This document shows positions 27,915 to 35,965 of a stretch of 64,000 nucleotides of DNA, one piece after another (within the stretch, counting starts at the first letter, position 1; the number at the start of each line of letters is the position of its first letter). The stretch is taken from assembly GCA_964561785.1 (NCBI GenBank), contig CAZLRF010000006.1:51359-115358 (forward strand), in the 5' to 3' direction. A program made the position numbers and the translations under genes. The notes beneath the pieces were generated by a model. That model saw only the letters and a program-made list of their open reading frames with translations. It did not search any database and was not told where the DNA came from. Origin of the DNA: DATBSL01 sp964561785. GTDB lineage: Bacteria > Acidobacteriota > Vicinamibacteria > Fen-336.

Positions 27915-29821
27915 TTGCCCTCGAAGCGCGGTCCCATGACGAGCCGGACCTCGACGAACGCGCCCACCACACGGCCGTCGCTGAGCGGGGCGCCGCGCCG
28001 GGAGGACAGGCGCAGCGTGTGCAGGTACGTGTCGTAGTAGCGCAGCCCCCGGCCCGCGGGAAGCTCGATCTCGCGGCTCTCGCCCGGTCCCACGCTCACC
28101 CGAGCGGACCGCCCCCCGAGCCGGGCGGTCACCGTGTCGCCGAGCGGCCCCCCCACGACGCGGAGCACCACGCGATCGACGGGGGCGAGATCGAAGGCCC
28201 GCAGGACCACCTCGGCCCGCCCTCCGCCCCGCAGCCAGAACCCGGCCCGTCCCGCCCACTCCTCGCGGCCCCAGGTCCCGTCGTCGAGGAAGTAGAGGAA
28301 GTACGCGTCCTCGTCGGCGGGTCGAAGCGCGTCGCCCACGAAGCCGAAGGGCCGCTTCTTCCGCCACGGCTCCGTGAACACGGAGAGGTCGTTGAGCATC
28401 GTCAGCTCGGCCGGGAGCAGCCGGAACGCCCTCGCGGTCGCGTGGTCGCCGGGGCGCCGCGAGTGATGGATGGGCGACAGGAGCAGCGGGGCGAGGAACA
28501 CGACCGCCCCCGCGAGGCCCGCCCCGACGACGAGCAGCGCCCCGCTCGGGGGGACCAGGAACAGGAAACCCGGCAGGAGGTTCAGAAAGTAGCGGTTGCC
28601 GAGGGTGCCGCCCCCGCCGTACCAGTTGTCGGGGATCACGTGGATGTACGCGACCGCCGACGCACCGATCGCGGCGAAGGCCAGCCAGCCGTCCCTGTCC
28701 CTCGGTCCGCGGACGAGGAAGAGAAGGGCGGCGACGAGCGCCGGGAGGAAGTACGCGAGCACCCCCCCGAAGCGACCGACCCAGAAGTAGGCGACGTTCC
28801 AGGCGAACGACTCGCGCAGCTCCGCCGGGTCCCGGGCGGGGCCGGTCTGCGCGGTCACGCGCTCCTCGTCGCGCCCCGCCACCAGGGGCCCCACCTGGTT
28901 CGTCGTCATCCAGGTCCCGCTGTCGTCGAACGTCGAGCCCCGCTCGTCGAACGGGAAGCGGCCGTAGAACGTCTTGCGCTCCCCGCCCTGGTAGTTCCAC
29001 TCGCCGGTCGCGGCCGCGTTGAGCCCGTAGAGAAGGCCGGCGACGCCGACGAGGACGAGCCCGCGGCGGACGGACTCGGCGGCGCGCCGGGCGAGACCGG
29101 GGCCGAGGAGGGTCCCGCCCGCCGCGGGGAGAAGAGGCGCCACGCCGAGGGGCAGGGCCATCAGGACGTTCGGGGGCTTCATGTAGCCCGCGACACCGAA
29201 GAGGGCGGCGGCGAGGAGCGGCCGCCCGAACGCCCAGGCGGCGAGCGCCGCGGTGATCAGCGCGAAGCCGAGGATCTCGGGCGTGCCCCAGACGAGGTAG
29301 ACCGGGACGACCGTCAGGAGGCACAGGGCCGCCGCGACGACGGCCGCGGACCACGGGGAGAGCCCGCGGCGCCTGAGGATCGCGGCCGAGAGGAACAGCG
29401 CCCCGGCGAGCAGGAGGCCGTTCGAGAGGAGGAGGCCCCGCGTCCCGAGGACGGCGACCAGGGGCGCGGCGAGGAGCGGGTGCACGAACGCCTTGGCGTA
29501 GTAGAGCCGTCCCTCGTCCGGTCGCACGCGCCTCACCCACGGGAACCCCGTACCCGGCTCCACGGTCAGTCCTCCGCTCGCCCGCTTCAGGAACAGCCCC
29601 TGCGGCCCACCGGGGTACTCGCGGCGGATCCTCTCGAGGTCGCGCGCCTCGAAGCGCAGGTCGAGGTCGCGGGCGAGGCTCCACGCCATCGCGTGGTAGG
29701 TCGCCGCATCGCCCCAGAACTCTCCCCGCGACGCCCGGGGCAGGTCGACGGCGAGCGTGGCCGCCACGAGCAGAAGGCCGACGACCGCCAGGAGGCCCCC
29801 CGGCCCCCTCCCTAGAGCCAC
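27911..29821 (-). CDS. Polytopic membrane protein, GT-C-like (paralogue A)
   Basis: 636 residues from a GTG just inside the epimerase gene end. Same layout as its downstream neighbour: a multi-helix membrane part with GEFWGDAATYHAMAWSLARD and GEWNYQGGERKTFYGR, the IPDNWYGGGGTLGNRYF motif, then a C-terminal soluble domain containing LTMLNDLSVFTEPWRKKRPFG. Side-by-side similarity indicates a tandem gene duplication. GTGA overlap links the two translationally, so they may act as a pair or on successive sugars. Not assigned to a named family here beyond GT-C-like. Confidence 0.8.
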   Translation of the reverse strand: MALGRGPGGLLAVVGLLLVAATLAVDLPRASRGEFWGDAATYHAMAWSLARDLDLRFEARDLERIRREYPGGPQGLFLKRASGGLTVEPGTGFPWVRRVRPDEGRLYYAKAFVHPLLAAPLVAVLGTRGLLLSNGLLLAGALFLSAAILRRRGLSPWSAAVVAAALCLLTVVPVYLVWGTPEILGFALITAALAAWAFGRPLLAAALFGVAGYMKPPNVLMALPLGVAPLLPAAGGTLLGPGLARRAAESVRRGLVLVGVAGLLYGLNAAATGEWNYQGGERKTFYGRFPFDERGSTFDDSGTWMTTNQVGPLVAGRDEERVTAQTGPARDPAELRESFAWNVAYFWVGRFGGVLAYFLPALVAALLFLVRGPRDRDGWLAFAAIGASAVAYIHVIPDNWYGGGGTLGNRYFLNLLPGFLFLVPPSGALLVVGAGLAGAVVFLAPLLLSPIHHSRRPGDHATARAFRLLPAELTMLNDLSVFTEPWRKKRPFGFVGDALRPADEDAYFLYFLDDGTWGREEWAGRAGFWLRGGGRAEVVLRAFDLAPVDRVVLRVVGGPLGDTVTARLGGRSARVSVGPGESREIELPAGRGLRYYDTYLHTLRLSSRRGAPLSDGRVVGAFVEVRLVMGPRFEGK

Positions 29822-30792
29822 CCGGCCTCCCGGTAGGATGCGGCCGTGCGCGCGAGGCCCTCCTCGAGCGACACCTTCGGGTCGTAGCCGAGTCGCCGCC
29901 GCGCCTTCTCGATGCTGAACGCCCGGCTCTTCGTCCAGAAGTCGACCCTCCGGCGGTGGAGGGGCGGCTCGAGACCCAGCGGCACGCACACCGCCTCCAC
30001 CAGGTCCCCCGCCCACTGGAGGGGGCGGACGGGCACGCGGAACGGAAGCACCCGCCCCCCGGTGTGTCGCGCCACCATCTCGGCGAGCTCTCTCTGGGTC
30101 ACGTACTGCGGCCCGCAGATCAGGAAGCACTCGCCCACCGCCTCGTCGCGGTCGAGGGCGAGCAGGAAACCGGCGACGAGGTCGTCGATGTAGACCGGGT
30201 GGTAGAACGTCCGTCCGCTGCCGACCACGGCGTAGCGGCCCCTCGCGATCGCGCGGAACAGCTTCAGGAACCGCGTCTCTCGGGGGCCGTAGATCGCCCC
30301 CGGCCGGACGACTGCGACGGGCAGGCCCCGTCGCCGGTGGTAATCGAGGGCGAGCGCCTCCGCCTCCGCCTTGGTCGCCTGGTAGACGTCCCCCGGCGCG
30401 ATCGGCGCCGTCTCGTCCGCGGGGGGGTGCTCCACGTGGCCATGGACGCCGACCGTGGAGGTGTGGACGAAGCGGCGCACCCCCGCGCGCGCCGCGGCCT
30501 CGAGAAGGCGTTCGGTCCCCCCCACGTTCACGTCGCGGTAGTACGAGTCGGGGTGGCCGGCCGTGCGGTAGACGGCGGCCACGTGGACGACGGCCTCGAC
30601 CCCCTCCAGGAGTCGGGCCGCCGCCTCGGGATCAGCGAGGTCCCCCTCCACCAGCCGCGTCACCCGCTCCCTCAGCGTCGGCGTCACCGAGCGGGGCCGG
30701 ACGAGGGCCGAGACCTCGTCGCCCCGGGACACGAGGGCCTCCAGCAGCCGCCCCCCGGTGTACCCCGAGGCCCCCGTCAGAGCCACGCGCAT
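29812..30792 (-). CDS. NAD-dependent epimerase/dehydratase (extended SDR)
   Basis: 326 residues. The Rossmann motif G-x-x-G-x-x-G is TGASGYTGGRLLEAL at the N-terminus. The catalytic pair is Y-x3-K in YQATKAEAEAL, with the Ser/Thr in VHTSTVGVHG. The substrate may be a nucleotide sugar or a 3-beta-hydroxysteroid-like compound; family resemblance alone does not decide. It is the first gene of the minus-strand run that continues with the two GT-C-like paralogues, which favours a sugar substrate. ATG at 30792. Confidence 0.9.
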   Translation of the reverse strand: MRVALTGASGYTGGRLLEALVSRGDEVSALVRPRSVTPTLRERVTRLVEGDLADPEAAARLLEGVEAVVHVAAVYRTAGHPDSYYRDVNVGGTERLLEAAARAGVRRFVHTSTVGVHGHVEHPPADETAPIAPGDVYQATKAEAEALALDYHRRRGLPVAVVRPGAIYGPRETRFLKLFRAIARGRYAVVGSGRTFYHPVYIDDLVAGFLLALDRDEAVGECFLICGPQYVTQRELAEMVARHTGGRVLPFRVPVRPLQWAGDLVEAVCVPLGLEPPLHRRRVDFWTKSRAFSIEKARRRLGYDPKVSLEEGLARTAASYREAGWL

Positions 30793-30867
30793 GGTGCCTG
30801 GAAGTGTAAGGCGTCCGGGCGCCGCGACGTGAGCCGCGGGAACCACTCCATGAGCCGCCGGATTCCC

Positions 30868-30896
30868 TTGACGGCTCCACCATACCGGCCTAGGCT
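30868..30896 (+). promoter_or_regulatory. Promoter of the Cache sensor gene
   Basis: TTGACG (30868-30873), a 17-base spacer and TAGGCT (30891-30896). This gives a leader of about 110 bases ending in GGGGAGG before the ATG. It lies in the 223-base spacer between the divergent epimerase and sensor genes; nothing else was recognised there. Confidence 0.6.
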
Positions 30897-31015
30897 TCGA
30901 GCCAAACGCGGTCGCCGTCGGCGGCGCGAGCCCGGGACGTCTTCCCGAGGGTCGCCGCGCCCCGCTCAGCCGGGAAGGCGGGGCCGGGCTCTTCGCCCAG
31001 TCAGGGGAGGCAGCC

Positions 31016-32200
31016 ATGGCCAAGCGCCGTTACGAGCTGGACACCCGGGTCCTGGCGGTGTTCTTCTTCGCCGCGATGCCCTTCGTCGCCGTCGGGTCCT
31101 TCATCGTCGTCAACCAGGCCCGTAACCAGCTCCGCGAGTCCGTCGGCACCAGCCTCGAGCAGCGGGCGCTGCAGACGAAGCTCGCACTCGAGCAGTTCAT
31201 GGCCGAGCAGGTGCTGCTGCTGCGCACGCTCGCCCTCGAGCCGGAGGTCCGAAAGGCGCTCTCCGAGCCCACCCGCGCCACCACCGCCGACGAGGCGCGG
31301 CGGCTGGAGCAGGCCTGGGCGGGCGGCACGGACCCGCGCCTGCGCGCCGCCATCCTCGAGACCCCGCTCGCCGCGAGGCTGCGTCCGGTGGCGCTCGTGC
31401 GTCCCACCCTGAAGCAGGTCCAGGTCGTGGACGCGACCGGGCGCGTGGTCGCCTCCTCCGGTCCCGGCGGGCGGCTCTTCCACGGCGAGGCCGCCTGGTT
31501 CAAGGACCTCTCCACCCAGGAGGGCGACCCCGAGATCCACATCGGCGAGCTGTACCGCCCCCGCGGATCGACGCTCACGCTCTTCGAGGTCGCCTACCCC
31601 GTGCGCAGCTCGGAGGACGTCTGGATCGGGGCGATCCGCGCGGTCGTGGACGGGGCCGACCTCTACACGGTCCTCGCCCCGGTGCGGATCGGCCGGACCG
31701 GCCACGCCTCGCTCCTGCGCTCGACGGACGGCCTCGTGCTCGCCTCCGACGAGAGCGAGCGCATCCTCCGGGAGCCCATGCCGGGCTTCGAGTCGCTGCG
31801 CAACGCCGTCGAGGGCTTCCCCCTCGGCGAATCGGGCCAGCAGCTGTTCGGCCGGGCCGGGCAGCGCCGGGGCTACTGGACGATCCCGGAGGTGCGACGG
31901 AAGGACGAGGCGGGCCGCGACATCCTCGTCGAGCCCGCCCGGATCGTGGGCTTCTCGCCCATCGACCAGGTCCCGGACGTCCGCTGGCTGGTCACCGTGG
32001 AGCAGGACCTCTCGGAGGCGCTCGCCCCGATCGACAGCGTGACGCGCTACCTCTGGATCCACTTCATCGGGGTGTTCGCGACGGTCATCCTGCTCGCCCT
32101 GTACTTCTCGTTCAAGCTCGAGAAGCCGGTGATGGAGGAGGACCTCCACCTGCACGAGGAGCACGTGCCGGCGGGGATGAGAAAGCCCGCCGCGGAGTGA
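31016..32200 (+). CDS. Membrane-anchored Cache-domain protein without output domain
   Basis: 394 residues. A TM helix lies at about 13-33 and a second at about 345-368. Between them is a periplasmic double-Cache-like sensor domain (VVDATGRVVASSG, then VAYPVRSSEDVWIGAIRAVVDGADLY, then LLRSTDGLVLAS). After the second helix only about 25 residues remain (LEKPVMEEDLHLHEEH). These look like the first turn of a HAMP domain, but no kinase, cyclase or MCP domain follows. It may sense a small ligand and signal through a separate partner, or be a truncated receptor. The 3' end overlaps the convergent glycosyltransferase gene by 89 bases. Confidence 0.85.
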   Translation: MAKRRYELDTRVLAVFFFAAMPFVAVGSFIVVNQARNQLRESVGTSLEQRALQTKLALEQFMAEQVLLLRTLALEPEVRKALSEPTRATTADEARRLEQAWAGGTDPRLRAAILETPLAARLRPVALVRPTLKQVQVVDATGRVVASSGPGGRLFHGEAAWFKDLSTQEGDPEIHIGELYRPRGSTLTLFEVAYPVRSSEDVWIGAIRAVVDGADLYTVLAPVRIGRTGHASLLRSTDGLVLASDESERILREPMPGFESLRNAVEGFPLGESGQQLFGRAGQRRGYWTIPEVRRKDEAGRDILVEPARIVGFSPIDQVPDVRWLVTVEQDLSEALAPIDSVTRYLWIHFIGVFATVILLALYFSFKLEKPVMEEDLHLHEEHVPAGMRKPAAE

Positions 32201-33383
32201 CCTCTCGGAACAGGGCGCGGTAGCGCTCGACTCCGTCCCGCTCGTCGAACCGGGCGAGGGCCGCCGCCCGGGCGGCTCGGCCCATCTGCGCCCGCGCGGT
32301 CGGGTCCCCGGCCAGGGCGGCGATGGCCTCCGCGAGAGCGGCCACGTCCCTTGGCGCGACGAGCCTCCCGCTCACCCCGTCCTCCACCACGTCGACGATG
32401 CCCCCGGTGCGCGTCGCGACCGCCGGCAGACCGCAGGCCGCCGCCTCCACGAGGGCGATGCCGAGGGCCTCGAACTCCGAGGGGAACACGAACAGGTCGG
32501 CGGCCCGGAGGTGGTCCTCGACCGCGTCCACCCGCCCCGCGAAGCTCACCCTCCCGAGAAGGCCCTCCTCCCGGACTCTTCGCCGCAGCTCGTCCTCGAC
32601 GGAGAGGGCCTGCCTCTCTCCCGACCCCACGAGCACGAGGCGCAGGTCCGGGCGCCCTTCCGAGGCGACGGTGAAGGCGTCGAGCAGCGTGTCGAGGCCC
32701 TTGCCGCGCAGGAGCCGGCCCGAGTACACGAGCACGGTGCCCGCGCCGAAGCCGAGCTTCTCGCGCAGCGTCGTGCGCTCGGACGGCGTCGCGGGGCGAA
32801 ATCGCCGGGTGTCGACGCCGTGGGGCAGGAGGGCGATCCGCCCGGGGAGCACCCCTGCCCCGATCATCTCGTCCCGGATCGCGCGGGACATGGCCACGAA
32901 CGCGCTCGCGTCGCGCAGCCAGGCGTTGCGGACGCGGACGAGCCTTCGCACCAGGCGGCCGAGCGGGCCATCCGCCCAGCGCTTGCCCCACGTGAACGCC
33001 TCTCCGTCGAGCTCGCCGTTCGTCTCCGGCTGCAGGACCACCCCGAGCCCGGCCCAGCGGGCGACGGCGAGCCCGGGCAGCCCCAGCACCCGCGTGCTCC
33101 GCACCACGAGCACGTCGTGGACCTCCGCCTCCCGAAGGACCGCCCGCATCGCCGCGGGGACCATGCGGTACTTCCCGCTGCGCCCGGGACCCGAGGGGGG
33201 GACGCGCACGACGCGGATCCCGTCGAGCCTCTCCTCGGCCGGCCACGCGTCGTCCCCGCGCCGCGTCACCACGGTCGCCGCGTCTCCCGCCTCGACGAGG
33301 GCCGCCCCGAGCCGACGCAGGTGCGTCTCGCCCCCCCCCAGCACGGGGTGAAACGACTCGGCGAGGAAGAGGACGCGGGTCAA
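32112..33383 (-). CDS. Glycosyltransferase family 4 protein
   Basis: 423 residues. The N-terminal motif VLFLAESFHPVLGGGETHLRRL is typical of GT4 enzymes. The donor domain has VLVYSGRLLRGKGLDTLLDA and the E-x7-E motif FPSEFEALGIALVEAAACG. The last 30 residues are Pro/Arg/Ala-rich and run into the convergent Cache gene, probably unstructured. I start at a TTG whose TTGA overlaps the GT2 stop; no ATG or GTG fits the conserved N-terminus. Substrate unknown; it works with the upstream GT2 gene. Confidence 0.9.
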   Translation of the reverse strand: MTRVLFLAESFHPVLGGGETHLRRLGAALVEAGDAATVVTRRGDDAWPAEERLDGIRVVRVPPSGPGRSGKYRMVPAAMRAVLREAEVHDVLVVRSTRVLGLPGLAVARWAGLGVVLQPETNGELDGEAFTWGKRWADGPLGRLVRRLVRVRNAWLRDASAFVAMSRAIRDEMIGAGVLPGRIALLPHGVDTRRFRPATPSERTTLREKLGFGAGTVLVYSGRLLRGKGLDTLLDAFTVASEGRPDLRLVLVGSGERQALSVEDELRRRVREEGLLGRVSFAGRVDAVEDHLRAADLFVFPSEFEALGIALVEAAACGLPAVATRTGGIVDVVEDGVSGRLVAPRDVAALAEAIAALAGDPTARAQMGRAARAAALARFDERDGVERYRALFREVTPRRAFSSPPARAPRAGGGPPPSPASRA

Positions 33384-34345
33384 CGGGGGCGCTTCCGCGC
33401 CCGCTCGACGTAGATCGGCTTGCCCTGGCTCTCGTGCCACGTCCGCACCAGCAGCTCCCCCATGAGCCCGAACGAGACGAGGATGACCCCGGTGAGGAAC
33501 AGGAGCGCCCCGAGGAGCAGCAGCGGCCGCCCCGCGAGCGCCTCGCCGAACACGATCTTGAGCACCGCGAGGTAGGCGAGGATCGCCGTCCCCAGCGCGC
33601 CGAGCCCGAGGCCGAGCAGCCCGAACAGGTGGGCGGGCCGCGTCCCGTAGGAGTGGAGGAACTTCACCGTGAACAGATCGAGGAGCACGCGGACGGTCCG
33701 GCCGAGCCCGTACTTGCTCCGTCCGCGGGTCCGCGGCCGGTGGTTCACCGGCACCTCGGCGAGGCTCACCCCCATCCACGAGGCGACGGCGGGGATGAAG
33801 CGGTGCATCTCGCCGTACAACCGGATCCCCCGCGCGACCTCGCCCCGCATGGCCTTGAGCGAGCATCCGTAATCGTGCAGCCGCACGCCGGTCGCCCAGG
33901 AGATGAGACGGTTCGCGAAAAAGGACGGGATCCGCTTCGAGAGCGGGTCCTGTCGCTCGCGACGCCACCCGCAGACCATGTCGAGCTCGTCGCGCTCGAG
34001 CCGCTCGACGAGGGCGGGAATGTCGGCCGGGTCGTTCTGCAGGTCCCCGTCCGACGTGACCACGACGTCGCCCCGGGAACGGTCGAACCCCGCCGCGAAG
34101 GCGGCGGTCTGGCCGAAGTTGCGCCGGAGCAGGACGGCGCGCACGCGCGGGTCCCGCTCCTCCAGCTCGATCAGGCGATCGCGCGTGCCGTCGGTGCTGC
34201 CGTCGTCGACGAGCACGAGCTCGAACGTGCGGCCGGAGGGCTCGAGGGCGGCGGTGAGCTGGCGGTGGAGGTCCTCGACGTTCTCGACCTCGTTGTAGAG
34301 GGGAACGACGACGGAGAGTGCGATCCGGCCTTCGCCGTCCATCAC
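33380..34345 (-). CDS. Family 2 glycosyltransferase with two TM helices (GtrB/DPM1-like)
   Basis: 321 residues. The GT-A domain has VVVPLYNEVENV, LVDDGSTDGTRD and the D-x-D-type TSDGDLQNDP. GRSKYGLGRT follows, and two C-terminal membrane helices lie at about 235-258 and 268-292. This is the architecture of polyprenyl-phosphate glucosyl- or mannosyltransferases (GtrB, DPM1). Such enzymes supply lipid-linked sugar donors to GT-C transferases, and two candidates are encoded at 26088-29821. A GTG at 34345 is followed at once by an ATG; a TATACT box six bases before the GTG favours the GTG. Confidence 0.93.
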   Translation of the reverse strand: MMDGEGRIALSVVVPLYNEVENVEDLHRQLTAALEPSGRTFELVLVDDGSTDGTRDRLIELEERDPRVRAVLLRRNFGQTAAFAAGFDRSRGDVVVTSDGDLQNDPADIPALVERLERDELDMVCGWRRERQDPLSKRIPSFFANRLISWATGVRLHDYGCSLKAMRGEVARGIRLYGEMHRFIPAVASWMGVSLAEVPVNHRPRTRGRSKYGLGRTVRVLLDLFTVKFLHSYGTRPAHLFGLLGLGLGALGTAILAYLAVLKIVFGEALAGRPLLLLGALLFLTGVILVSFGLMGELLVRTWHESQGKPIYVERARKRPR

Positions 34346-34351
34346 GACCCG

Positions 34352-34357
34352 AGTATA
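34352..34357 (-). promoter_or_regulatory. Candidate -10 box of the GT2 gene (leaderless type)
   Basis: TATACT on the minus strand, six bases, then the GTG at 34345 (nine to the following ATG). No Shine-Dalgarno sequence is present and no clear -35. Confidence 0.45.
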
Positions 34358-34370
34358 AGCGAGGCCGCGC

Positions 34371-34814
34371 TCAGCGCCCGGCGGCCACGAGGTACAGCCA
34401 GTTCAGGAGCAGCGCCACGGGCACCGCGACCCGCAGCGCCCGGGACGCCCGCCCCGAGACCTCCAGGGCGACGGCCCGACCGGAGGGCAGAAGGAGGAGG
34501 TCGGCGAGGGCCCACGCGGCGAGAGCGGCCGCCGCGGCGGCGGCGAGGGGGTTCATCGCAACCGCCCCGGCGACGTCGCCCGCGGCCAGCCTCCCGAGCG
34601 CCCGGGTCCCGCCGCACGTCGGGCACGGCAGGCCGCTCATCGCCTTGAACAGGCACAGGGTGAGCCCCACGCGGTCGAGCCCGAGGGCCCACACCGCCGC
34701 CGCGGCGAGGGCGCCGATGCCGCCGAAGATCGCGCCGAGCGGCGGCGCTCCCGGGCGCGCCCGCAGCGCCACCGCCGGCCCGCCCCGAGCGATGCCCTCC
34801 CCGACCCGGCTCAC
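34371..34814 (-). CDS. DUF2752 membrane protein
   Basis: 147 residues. The DUF2752 signature is present: CLFKAMSGLPCPTCGGTRAL, then GDVAGAVAMNPLAA, between membrane helices. Such small membrane proteins are widespread beside Yip1-like or TM2 proteins and have no established function. The CPTCGGT cysteines may bind metal. The GTG start overlaps the Yip1 gene stop as GTGA, indicating an operon with it. Confidence 0.85.
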   Translation of the reverse strand: MSRVGEGIARGGPAVALRARPGAPPLGAIFGGIGALAAAAVWALGLDRVGLTLCLFKAMSGLPCPTCGGTRALGRLAAGDVAGAVAMNPLAAAAAAALAAWALADLLLLPSGRAVALEVSGRASRALRVAVPVALLLNWLYLVAAGR

Positions 34815-35623
34815 CGAAGCTGGCCGGCGAGGCCGGCGATCGCACCCGCGAAGAGAAACGACAGGGCGGCGCAGCAGCAGCACAAGAGCGCGAGCGGCAG
34901 GAGGACCGCCGCCGCCGCACGGCCGCCCCCGATCCCGTGCGCCTGCGAGAGGCCGATCACGTAGAGGACGAGGCACCACGCCAGGGCCACGAGCTGGCCG
35001 CAGAACGGCACCAGGAGCAGGATGCTCGTGGCCTGGGAAAAGGACACGACGCGGAAGGTCGCCTCGAAGTCGCGCTTCGCCCCCCCGAGGAGCAGGAGCA
35101 TCAGGTGGAGGATGCCGGCGGCCAGGAACACGCCGAGGACCACGAACACCCCGCCGAAGACGGCCTGCGCGACGAATCCCCCCCAGCCCTCGATCCAGGC
35201 GAGGGCCCTCGCCACCTCGGGCCGGTCGGCGGCGCCGAAACCGCCCCAGCCCGGCCCCACGACCGAGCGGAATACCGCCTGGTACAGCGCGGCGGCGACG
35301 AGGCCGGCCCAGCCCACCAGCACCGCGTACAGCAGCGGCGAGCCCAGCCCGCCGGAGAGCGGCATCGCCCGGAAGAAGTCGCCGGGGCGCGCGAGCACGT
35401 CGCGCGTCGTCTCGAACAGCGCGGGAAGAAGCCCCGTGCGACCTCGATCCTCCCAGGGGATGGAGGCCGCGCCCGGGCCGCCCCCTGGCGGTGGGACCGC
35501 GGCGCCCGCGGACGGGTCGAGCGGCGGGGGTACTGCGGCCGAACGGGGGTCGGCCCCGCAGTTGGGGCAGGACGAGGCGTCCTCGTCGGGCACGGCGTGG
35601 TGGCAGTGGGGACAGAGCGCCAT
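34811..35623 (-). CDS. Zinc-ribbon Yip1-family membrane protein
   Basis: 270 residues. An N-terminal zinc ribbon (CPHCHHAVPDEDASSCPNCG) is followed by a Pro-rich linker to about residue 55. Then comes a Yip1-like integral membrane domain with about five helices, starting RDVLARPGDFFRAMPL. The function in bacteria is unknown. It is divergent from gatC across only 54 bases. A TATACT box (35665-35660 on the minus strand) lies upstream of a GAGGAGG ribosome site. Confidence 0.85.
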   Translation of the reverse strand: MALCPHCHHAVPDEDASSCPNCGADPRSAAVPPPLDPSAGAAVPPPGGGPGAASIPWEDRGRTGLLPALFETTRDVLARPGDFFRAMPLSGGLGSPLLYAVLVGWAGLVAAALYQAVFRSVVGPGWGGFGAADRPEVARALAWIEGWGGFVAQAVFGGVFVVLGVFLAAGILHLMLLLLGGAKRDFEATFRVVSFSQATSILLLVPFCGQLVALAWCLVLYVIGLSQAHGIGGGRAAAAVLLPLALLCCCCAALSFLFAGAIAGLAGQLR

Positions 35624-35661
35624 GTCGCGGCCTCCTCACGGTGCGGGCGCGGCGGGGCCAG

Positions 35662-35669
35662 TATAAAGT
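35662..35669 (+). promoter_or_regulatory. Candidate -10 box of gatC
   Basis: TATAAAGT in the 54-base divergent spacer holds TATAAA (35662-35667) and TAAAGT (35664-35669). The latter ends eight bases before the GTG at 35678. The same A/T island also contains TATACT reading toward the Yip1 gene. No -35 is obvious for either. Confidence 0.35.
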
Positions 35670-35677
35670 AGCCCCTC

Positions 35678-35965
35678 GTGCCCCGGGTGAGCGTCCTGAC
35701 CGTCGACCACGTCGCGCGGCTCGCGCGCCTCTCGCTGACGGAGGAGGAGCGCCAGCTCTTCGCGCGCCAGCTCGAGGAGATCCTCGCCTGGGCCGAGTCG
35801 CTGCAGGCGCTCGACACGTCGGGCGTTCCCCCGTTCGCCGGCGCGACGCCCGGCGGCGTCCTCCGCGAGGACGAGCCGCGCGACGGGCTCGCTCGCGACG
35901 GCGTCCTCGAGGCCTCCCCCGACGCGAGAGACGGCCTGTTCCGCGTCCCGCGGGTGATCGGATGA
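35678..35965 (+). CDS. gatC: Asp-tRNA(Asn)/Glu-tRNA(Gln) amidotransferase subunit C
   Basis: 95 residues, normal for GatC. It has VDHVARLARLSLTEEERQLF and a C-terminal DGLFRVPRVIG. It stabilises GatA in the amidotransferase that converts misacylated Glu-tRNA(Gln) or Asp-tRNA(Asn). The GTG at 35678 is used; a GTG at 35687 is equally possible. It overlaps gatA as ATGA. gatB is not in the window. Confidence 0.94.
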   Translation: MPRVSVLTVDHVARLARLSLTEEERQLFARQLEEILAWAESLQALDTSGVPPFAGATPGGVLREDEPRDGLARDGVLEASPDARDGLFRVPRVIG

